NCBI GenBank assembly: GCA_945881835.1
Contig: CAMCVP010000001.1
Coordinates: 248,001 to 312,000, forward strand
Source of the DNA: Chryseobacterium gleum
GTDB taxonomy: Bacteria > Bacteroidota > Bacteroidia > Flavobacteriales_D > Sanyastnellaceae
DNA length: 64,000 nucleotides
Reading direction: 5' to 3'
This document shows positions 57,973 to 64,000 of this stretch, piece after piece. How positions within the stretch are numbered: position 1 is the first letter of the stretch; each line of letters starts with the position of its first letter. The notes under the pieces were generated by a model. It worked only from the letters and a program-made list of their open reading frames with translations. It was not told the DNA's origin and ran no database searches. Made by a program: the position numbers and the translations under genes.

Positions 57973-59285
57973 TGAAAACAAAGACCCTCAAGAAGAACAA
58001 GGTGAATGTAGTAACCTTGGGTTGCGCAAAAAATATTTTCGACTCGGAAGTCATGATGGCGCAATTGAAGGCCAATTCTTTCGATGTTGAGCATGAATCT
58101 GAAGAGACCGATTCTGAAATCGTAATCATTAATACTTGCGGTTTCATAGACAACGCCAAAGAAGAAAGTATCAATACAATCTTGGCTTGGGCAAAGGAGA
58201 AAGAGAAAGGAAATGTTTCGAAGCTGTATGTGACTGGATGTTTGAGCGAACGTTATAAGCCCGAATTGGAAAAGGATATTCCGGAAGTAGACGCCTTCTT
58301 CGGAACGCGTGATCTTCCACGTTTATTGAAAACATTGAAGGCAGATTATAAAACTGAATTGGTAGGAGAGCGCTTGCTTACTACACCTAGTCATTTCGCT
58401 TATTTTAAAATTGCGGAAGGATGCGATCGTCCGTGTTCGTTTTGCGCCATTCCGCTTATGCGCGGAAAGCACGTGAGTACTCCCATGGATCAGTTGGTGA
58501 AAAACGCGAAATCTTTGGCGGCCAATGGCACCAAGGAATTGGTGCTTATTGCTCAAGATCTTACCTTCTACGGTTTAGATATTGAGAAGAAAAGAACACT
58601 TTCAGAATTATTGAAGCGTCTTTCCGATGTGGAAGGTATCGATTGGATTCGTTTGCAGTATGCCTTTCCAAGTGGGTTTCCGATGGATGTGCTTGATGTG
58701 ATGAATGAGCGTGATAATATTTGTAAGTATTTAGACATGCCGCTTCAGCATGGAACAACAAAAATGTTGCAAGCCATGAAGCGCGGTATTACGCGAGAGA
58801 AGACCGATGCGCTTATTCAAGACATTCGCATGAAGGTTCCTGATATTGCGATTCGCACGACGTTGATCACAGGCTTCCCTGGGGAAACGGCTGCTGATCA
58901 CAAAGAACTTTTGAAGTGGATCGAACAATCGCGTTTCGAGCGTTTGGGCGTATTTACATACAGCCATGAAGAGAATACTTCTGCATACGTTTTGAACGAT
59001 GATGTTTCTGCAAGAACGAAGAAGAAGCGTGCCGATGAAATTATGGAAGTGCAATCGCACATTTCATTGGAACTGAATGAAGCGAAGGTGGGTAAGACGT
59101 TCAAGGTATTAATAGATAAAATGGAAGGAGATTACTACATCGGTCGCACCGAGTTCGATTCTCCAGAAGTAGACAACGAGGTAGTTGTTCCAAAGTCAGA
59201 AGGCTATTTGCGCGTAGGAGATTTTGCAGATATTGAAATTATTCGTGCAGAGCATTATGATTTAATAGGAAAAATTAAAGCGTGA
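57972..59285 (+). CDS. rimO: Ribosomal protein S12 methylthiotransferase RimO
   Basis: A radical-SAM enzyme that adds a methylthio group to the conserved Asp of ribosomal protein S12. The 437-residue protein has the N-terminal UPF0004 domain with cysteines in LGCAKN, INTCGF and VTGCLSERY, which hold the auxiliary cluster. The radical-SAM motif follows (CDRPCSFCAIPLMRGKH), then a C-terminal TRAM domain (KVLIDKMEGDYYIGRTEFDSPEVD). GCAKNIFDSE is the RimO-like start, rather than MiaB. Its stop overlaps the GTG start of queE by 4 bp. Confidence 0.95.
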   Translation: MKTKTLKKNKVNVVTLGCAKNIFDSEVMMAQLKANSFDVEHESEETDSEIVIINTCGFIDNAKEESINTILAWAKEKEKGNVSKLYVTGCLSERYKPELEKDIPEVDAFFGTRDLPRLLKTLKADYKTELVGERLLTTPSHFAYFKIAEGCDRPCSFCAIPLMRGKHVSTPMDQLVKNAKSLAANGTKELVLIAQDLTFYGLDIEKKRTLSELLKRLSDVEGIDWIRLQYAFPSGFPMDVLDVMNERDNICKYLDMPLQHGTTKMLQAMKRGITREKTDALIQDIRMKVPDIAIRTTLITGFPGETAADHKELLKWIEQSRFERLGVFTYSHEENTSAYVLNDDVSARTKKKRADEIMEVQSHISLELNEAKVGKTFKVLIDKMEGDYYIGRTEFDSPEVDNEVVVPKSEGYLRVGDFADIEIIRAEHYDLIGKIKA

Positions 59286-59890
59286 GTTCTGAAGTGAAAT
59301 ATCCCGTTATGGAGACCTTCACGAGTGTTCAAGGTGAAGGCGTTTATACCGGTGTTCCAAGTTTTTTTATTCGATTGGCCGGATGTGACGTTGGTTGTGT
59401 TTGGTGCGATGTGAAAGAAAGTTGGGACAGCGAAAAGCATCCACTTGTGTCTCTCAACACGCTTGTCGAAGCAGCCGTTGGAAGCGGGGTGAAGGTGGTC
59501 ATTGTTACAGGAGGTGAACCTACGATGCATGATTTGGCGCCATTAACAGAAGCTCTTCGTAATGTCGGGATGCGCATTCATATAGAAACGAGCGGCACAC
59601 AAAAACTAACGGGTCTATTCGATTGGATTACCTTTTCACCCAAAAAATTTAAGGCGCCTTTGGAAGAATATTTTCAAATAGCGAATGAATTGAAAGTCGT
59701 GATCAATCACAAATCTGACTTTGAATGGTCTCATGAATTGTCTGAACGCATGAATGAAAGTGCCCAGTGGTTTATGCAACCTGAATGGGACAAGCGGGAA
59801 ACAATGCTTCCGCTAATTTTTGATTGGGTATTAAAAAAACCACACTGGCGTGTGGGTCTTCAAATTCACAAATACATGGGAGTTGAATAA
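59282..59890 (+). CDS. queE: 7-carboxy-7-deazaguanine synthase QueE
   Basis: Radical-SAM enzyme of the queuosine pathway that converts 6-carboxytetrahydropterin to 7-carboxy-7-deazaguanine. The 202-residue protein has VMETFTSVQGEGVYTGVPSFFIRLAGCDVGCVWCDVKESW, with the CxxxCxxC cluster site in CDVGCVWC. VIVTGGEPTMHDLAPL and HIETSGT follow. It starts at GTG (59282), overlapping the rimO stop. FolE (21.8 kb) supplies the pterin precursor; QueC, QueD and QueF are not in the window. Confidence 0.94.
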   Translation: MSSEVKYPVMETFTSVQGEGVYTGVPSFFIRLAGCDVGCVWCDVKESWDSEKHPLVSLNTLVEAAVGSGVKVVIVTGGEPTMHDLAPLTEALRNVGMRIHIETSGTQKLTGLFDWITFSPKKFKAPLEEYFQIANELKVVINHKSDFEWSHELSERMNESAQWFMQPEWDKRETMLPLIFDWVLKKPHWRVGLQIHKYMGVE

Positions 59891-59897
59891 TTGATTA

Positions 59898-61538
59898 TTA
59901 TTCTTTAATCACTCTTAGTTTATTTCCTTCTTCATCTGTCACAACATAGATTCCAGTGCTATAGTTGCTGAAATTAATTTGCCACACGCCGTATAGGGTT
60001 TCAACTAAATTTCCTTGAAGGGAATAGATGTGAATGTTGCTTTTCTTCGAGCACTGTACAATTCCTCTAGTTGGATTCGGATATACCGAAAATATCTTTT
60101 TAGAAGCATTCATTTCTTGGACACTAATAACACCTTGGTTATTCGAGAAATTTGGGGTGGTAACAATGAAGTTCACCCATTCAGGGCTTCCGTCTGTAAG
60201 TCTTCCCAAACTAGTATCTGCGTCCATATGCTGCCAATATATTTCGTCAACACGAGTTAAGCCATCGGGGCTATACAATCCAATAAATTCCGTGTTATTA
60301 TTTAAGTTGAAGTTGGTGTGCAATACTCCTTGCGACCCGTCGTCATCTGCAAAGAACAAAAGGTATCCTTGAGCAGGTATTTTCACACTATCAATAAAGG
60401 TTGCCGGCACCTGCCATCTTCTTGGGTTTTCACTGTTGTCGCTTAAGAAGTATCCTGCAAGATTTACGTCGTAATTCAAAGGGTTATAGATTTCAACCCA
60501 ATCATCGAATTGTCCATAGTTATCTGCGAATGTTACAATGTTGTCTGCCATAACCTCATTAATAACTACGGCTTCCGGCGTAATGAAAAACAGACTGTTG
60601 GTGTTAATGGGTGTAGCTGTAGTGAAGGTGATAATGCTGGTAGAGCCATCCGTTGAACATCCAGCACTTTGTCCGGGTGCAAGTGGTCCCCACGTTAATG
60701 AGCTCACAAGAGCGATTCCATCCGGACCTGTTAACGTTGCGGTTCCGCCTGCTGGATTCAATAGTAAAGATGTGTGTGTTGCTCCGAAAGTAGTGTCATT
60801 GTCGCACCAAAAAACTTTAAAGCTATTTCCTGGAATGACAGTGTTGTATGGCTCATCTGTTGGAATAGTCCATTGCGTGGGTGATCCGTTAACGCTGAGG
60901 TAGTAGCCGCCCAAATTAACTTGAAAGGAATTAGGGTTATAAATTTCAATCCAGGGGTCGTACTCGAATTGAGGGTCGTGAAAAATTCCTGTATTTGCTG
61001 TCTGTACTTCATTTAAAAACAATAGTGCTGCGGTGGCTGGCAACTCTTGGTTAGTAGCAGAATAAGTAACATTGTTGAAGTATTGCCACGTTGAACACGA
61101 TTCACATGTTCGTCCATAGCTAATGTCTGTTGCCATTTCCGGATATGATACACTGTCAATAATGGTTACGCCATCTGGGGCAGTAAGAAAGACATTTTCA
61201 CCATTGGTGCTCAAAGTGAAATTGGTGTGCATTGCTCCTTGGGAAAGGTTGTCGTTGTCAGCGAAGAATACCGCAAATCCGCCTGGAAGTAGGGTAGTGG
61301 TGCCCGGACTGGTCGCAGGGATTTGATGCTTCGTTAAATTAAGATGATCGTCAGATAAGTAATAACCTGCGAGATTGACAATTCCGCCTGCGTTATAGAT
61401 TTCAATGAAGTCATCGAATTCGAAAAATTCATCCATTTGAGTCACATCGTTTGAGGCTAGAATTTCGTTCAATCGAAGTTGTCCCTGACCTATTAGGGTT
61501 GAGAAAAGAGAAAGAAGAATGAGTATTCCAGTGCGCAT
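59898..61538 (-). CDS. Secreted lamin-tail-domain protein with T9SS sorting domain
   Basis: A 546-residue exported protein with a signal peptide (MRTGILILLSLFSTLIGQGQ). Three lamin-tail (LTD) domains are marked by LNEILASNDV…DDFIEIYNAGGIVNLAGYYLSD, LNEVQTANTG…DPWIEIYNPNSFQVNLGGYYLSV and INEVMADNIV…DDWVEIYNPLNYDVNLAGYFLSD. The C-terminus (about 465-546) is a type A T9SS domain (IFSVYPNPTRGIVQC…YSTGIYVVTDEEGNKLRVIKE). LTD modules often accompany secreted nucleases or surface proteins, but no nuclease domain is present here. Surface-located and of unknown role. Confidence 0.9.
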   Translation of the reverse strand: MRTGILILLSLFSTLIGQGQLRLNEILASNDVTQMDEFFEFDDFIEIYNAGGIVNLAGYYLSDDHLNLTKHQIPATSPGTTTLLPGGFAVFFADNDNLSQGAMHTNFTLSTNGENVFLTAPDGVTIIDSVSYPEMATDISYGRTCESCSTWQYFNNVTYSATNQELPATAALLFLNEVQTANTGIFHDPQFEYDPWIEIYNPNSFQVNLGGYYLSVNGSPTQWTIPTDEPYNTVIPGNSFKVFWCDNDTTFGATHTSLLLNPAGGTATLTGPDGIALVSSLTWGPLAPGQSAGCSTDGSTSIITFTTATPINTNSLFFITPEAVVINEVMADNIVTFADNYGQFDDWVEIYNPLNYDVNLAGYFLSDNSENPRRWQVPATFIDSVKIPAQGYLLFFADDDGSQGVLHTNFNLNNNTEFIGLYSPDGLTRVDEIYWQHMDADTSLGRLTDGSPEWVNFIVTTPNFSNNQGVISVQEMNASKKIFSVYPNPTRGIVQCSKKSNIHIYSLQGNLVETLYGVWQINFSNYSTGIYVVTDEEGNKLRVIKE

Positions 61539-61609
61539 GCGATTCGTGTTAGCGTAAAGTTAAGAGAATAATACGCTGCTTGGAATTGTTCAGTGAAATA
61601 ATAAATAGG

Positions 61610-64000
61610 TTATTGAATACCCAATTCTTTTTTTGCATCAGGCACTGAAATTCTTTTGCCATTTTTATAAGCTGCAATAAAGGCATCCGGGATACCATTT
61701 GCTCTCACAAAATCGCGTTGCTTGTTAACGTCGGCAATGGTTTGAAATTTACCACTGGTGTATCGAATTTGCCCATTCGCAAGTTTCTCTACATGCAAAT
61801 CTGAATACGTATTTAAAACGGTATTTCGAGTAGGCTTCGCATACACTCCAATTTGAACAGTAAAAAACACACCTTGTGTCGTTTCAATGAGTTTAGCCGA
61901 TACGGCAAGTGGATCAGAATAATAGGTCACATCTACAACCGGAGCCGCGGCAGTTATGTTGGTTTCACCAGTTGAGGAAGCACGCTCTGCCTCGGTCATT
62001 AAGTCGCTGTAGCGAACACGCTCTCTGTTTTTGTAAGCTATAATAAATGCATCGCCGTATCCCATTTGACGAATTTCATTTCGGGCTTGAATGGCTTCCG
62101 TGTATGAACTGAAAAATCCAGTACTATATCGAATGAATCCGTTCGACTGACGTTCGGCATAAACGGGCGCAAATTGATTGAACGTGTTGTTCGCAACAGG
62201 AATGCGAAAAGCACCAACTTGGATAGTGTAAAAAGATCCCTCTGGCAAAGGCAATCCAATTGGAATCGGATTCACATCGCTATACACCGAGGTCGTTTGT
62301 TTTTGATACAAAGTAGATTTAATAATCTCAGGAATGGTTGTGAAAGAACTAGCGTTGTTGGAACTGACGTTGTTGGAACTGACGTTGTTGGAACTGACGT
62401 TGTTGGAACTAGCGTTGTTAGAACTAGCGTTGTTGGAACTGGCGTTGTTGGAACTTGCGTTGTTGGAACTGACGTTGTTGGAACTAGAGTTGTTGGAACT
62501 GACGTTGTTGGAACTTGCGTTGTTGGAACTTGCGTTGTTGGAACTTACGTTGTTGGAACTGACGTTGTTGGAACTTGCGTTGTTAGAGGCAGGAGTTGTT
62601 TTTTCAACTAAAAATTGCAATTCATTTTTTGCATTTCTTTCTAAGGCAAATGCTCTCGCATTTTTTGCGTAACGCTCGAAGAAATCAGCTTCAGTTTTAG
62701 CGGCTGCGCGAAGTGTGCTTGCCTCTTTCATGTATGCAACAGCATTTTCATACGATTTTTTATCTTCGAGAGTAGCAATGCTCGTAGGCACCCCGGTATT
62801 TTTCTTCCAAGCAGATTGAAGATCAATTAAGATATTCGAATTGTGCTCTGCAATGAGTGCAGCATTCTTATCCTCCTCTTGCATTTTCTGGAATGTCAAT
62901 TGGTTGCGTTGTTCCGTCAATTCAGCAATTCGCTCCTGAGAAGTTTCAGCCTTAATTCTTCGGTTTATCGTCTCGATTTCACTGTACAGTTTTTCAATTT
63001 CTGCACGATTGGTGATTTCAACGCTTTCGCTTTTCAACTCATCAAAAATATTTTCATCCTTGTAATTCGACTGTCCTGGACTATTGATAATGCTCGTTTC
63101 CGCTGAAGAAAAAGTTCTGTCAGAACTCACGTTGTTAGAACTGTCGTTGTTGGAACTTGCATTGTTAGAACTGTCGTTGTTGGAACTTGCGTTGTTGGAA
63201 CTGGCGTTGTTAGAATTGGCGTTGTTAGAACTTACGTTGTTGGAACTTACGTTGTTAGAACTGTCGTTGTTGGAACTTGCGTTGTTAGAACTTACGTTGT
63301 TAGAACTTACGTTGTTAGAACTGGCGTTGTTAGAACTTACGTTGTTGGAACTTGCGTTGTTAGAACTGTCGTTGTTGGAACTGGCGTTGTTCGCTGCAGT
63401 TGGATTTTCGTAATGTGAATTCTCCAATGCTGTTGAAACACGATTTTTCGATTCGGTGATTTCAGTTTTTAGAGATTCAACATCAACAGTGTTGGTTAGA
63501 TTTTTAAATTCAGGTTTGATCTCAGGTTGTTTCTCGTTTTCTAATTCTTGAAGCAGTTTCAATAACGTTGAGGCCTCTTGCAGAGCCAACTCGCGGATCC
63601 GAAGATTTTCTTTTTCAGCTTCAATATCTTCCTGAGCAGATGCATACTCAGCTTCGAGCGCATTCAATTCGTTCGCCAAACGTGCGATATCTTTTTTCTT
63701 TTTTGTGACAGACATTTGCTTATTCAGAGAATTCGCCTGCTGCTCAATTTCTTCAAGTTCTCTCGTCTTTGTATTAATTCTGAGTTGAGCATCGTCGCGT
63801 TGAGCTTTAGCTTCATTTACTTTCGCTTTAGCATCTTGCGATTTCCAAGATACTTCCTTTTCAGTTGCAAGTCCTAGTTCGCTTTTCGGGTTTTTAGCAA
63901 CATAATCATTAACTAAATAGGCAGCCATCGGCGTGTCTTTTTCCGCGAGAGATTCCTTGATTTGCTTATTTGTAGCTTGAACATTGCTAAGCTGTTCGCG
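61610..64000 (-). CDS. SPOR-like-domain protein with two NNASS-type repeat tracts (N-terminus beyond window)
   Basis: The track lists 772 residues from an internal Met at 63928, but the frame stays open to the right edge (REQLSNVQATNKQIKESLAEKDTP), so the start lies outside. The N-terminal part is a coiled coil rich in Glu, Lys, Ala and Gln. Then comes a tract of 18 pentapeptides NN(A/V/D)SS, a second helical region, and a tract of 16 more. The C-terminus has two SPOR-like units (YTIQVGAFRIPVANNTFNQF…VYAERQSNGFIRYSTGFFSSYTEAI; FFTVQIGVYAKPTRNTVLNTYSDLHVEKLANGQIRYTSGKFQTIAD). SPOR domains bind denuded peptidoglycan, so an envelope or septal role is likely. Confidence 0.85.
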   Translation of the reverse strand, partial: REQLSNVQATNKQIKESLAEKDTPMAAYLVNDYVAKNPKSELGLATEKEVSWKSQDAKAKVNEAKAQRDDAQLRINTKTRELEEIEQQANSLNKQMSVTKKKKDIARLANELNALEAEYASAQEDIEAEKENLRIRELALQEASTLLKLLQELENEKQPEIKPEFKNLTNTVDVESLKTEITESKNRVSTALENSHYENPTAANNASSNNDSSNNASSNNVSSNNASSNNVSSNNVSSNNASSNNDSSNNVSSNNVSSNNANSNNASSNNASSNNDSSNNASSNNDSSNNVSSDRTFSSAETSIINSPGQSNYKDENIFDELKSESVEITNRAEIEKLYSEIETINRRIKAETSQERIAELTEQRNQLTFQKMQEEDKNAALIAEHNSNILIDLQSAWKKNTGVPTSIATLEDKKSYENAVAYMKEASTLRAAAKTEADFFERYAKNARAFALERNAKNELQFLVEKTTPASNNASSNNVSSNNVSSNNASSNNASSNNVSSNNSSSNNVSSNNASSNNASSNNASSNNASSNNVSSNNVSSNNVSSNNASSFTTIPEIIKSTLYQKQTTSVYSDVNPIPIGLPLPEGSFYTIQVGAFRIPVANNTFNQFAPVYAERQSNGFIRYSTGFFSSYTEAIQARNEIRQMGYGDAFIIAYKNRERVRYSDLMTEAERASSTGETNITAAAPVVDVTYYSDPLAVSAKLIETTQGVFFTVQIGVYAKPTRNTVLNTYSDLHVEKLANGQIRYTSGKFQTIADVNKQRDFVRANGIPDAFIAAYKNGKRISVPDAKKELGIQ
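62345..62584. repeat. 15-bp tandem repeat, tract A (16 units)
   Basis: Sixteen in-frame copies of a 15-bp unit such as GTTGTTGGAACTNGC on the plus strand, encoding NN(A/V/S)SS on the minus strand. Nearly all variation is at one codon. Confidence 0.93.
63122..63391. repeat. 15-bp tandem repeat, tract B (18 units)
   Basis: Eighteen in-frame copies of the same 15-bp unit encoding NN(A/V/D)SS. The two tracts are separated by about 540 bp of unique helical coding sequence. Confidence 0.93.

Noticed and set aside
62174-62672. Plus-strand ORFs full of LLELTLLELA or VVGTDVVGT repeats
   Set aside because: They are complements of the NN(A/V)SS repeat tract; low-complexity mirror frames without start context.
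63084-63413. Plus-strand ORF of LLEL repeats
   Set aside because: Same reason: shadow of repeat tract B in the SPOR-protein gene.

Overview
The window looks like a piece of a Bacteroidota chromosome, most likely order Flavobacteriales (a Crocinitomicaceae/Cryomorphaceae-like lineage is a guess). The evidence is: promoters with a TAnnTTTG -7 box about 19 bases after a TTG; type IX secretion (T9SS) cargo tails and a PorZ-like protein; lineage-typical genes (DUF4295 after rpmG, DUF3822 next to rsmD, Mpl, a LysM/periplasmic-binding fusion after guaA); and almost no Shine-Dalgarno signals. No rRNA, CRISPR, insertion sequence or prophage was seen. There is one tRNA, tRNA-Ser(GCT).

Layout. 1-4.6 kb: recR, a sodium/solute symporter, and a paaBCD operon facing a Crp/Fnr regulator, with paaA and paaE absent. 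4.5-9.5 kb: a secreted Kazal-type inhibitor, a small acidic protein, then a polyamine-like cluster (deoxyhypusine-synthase homologue, MscS channel, arginine decarboxylase). 9.5-19.8 kb: CorA, Mpl, a ZIP transporter, a large hypothetical protein, PorZ, CTP synthase, SixA and a membrane methyltransferase. 19.8-21.2 kb: an accessory islet with an ORF6N-domain gene between arrays of tiny hairpins. 21.2-34.5 kb: an SDR, folE, an APC permease, secreted proteins, transaldolase, a Sua5-like protein, and a giant TPR protein paired with an outer-membrane barrel. 34.6-47.5 kb: gyrB, mazG, a sugar MFS transporter, a rsmD-coaD block, a RecD-like helicase, thioredoxin-fold proteins and an RND-type transporter. 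47.5-48.7 kb: a second accessory islet with a HigBA-type toxin-antitoxin pair beside tRNA-Ser. 48.7-64 kb: maf, guaA, LysM protein, hemF, lolA, ftsK, rpmG-DUF4295-ftsY-rimO-queE, a lamin-tail T9SS protein and a repeat-rich SPOR protein that runs off the window.

Most of the window is ordinary core genome, often packed with 1-28 bp overlaps. The best candidate for something undescribed is a family of arrays of very short hairpins. Each unit has a 2-6 bp stem around a roughly 3-nt loop (usually TTC or GAA). Stem sequences change from unit to unit but stay self-complementary, and units are separated by constant 2- or 4-nt spacers (CA/TG, TCAT or GAAT). They occur at 19817-20079, 21004-21163, 47470-47521 and 53154-53200. 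In addition, a 38-nt element with only two differences lies upstream of both accessory genes, the ORF6N gene at 20 kb and the toxin-antitoxin pair at 48 kb, in matching orientation relative to each gene. This links the two islets.

Limits: all family calls come from reading motifs in the translations. No database search, folding or alignment program was run.
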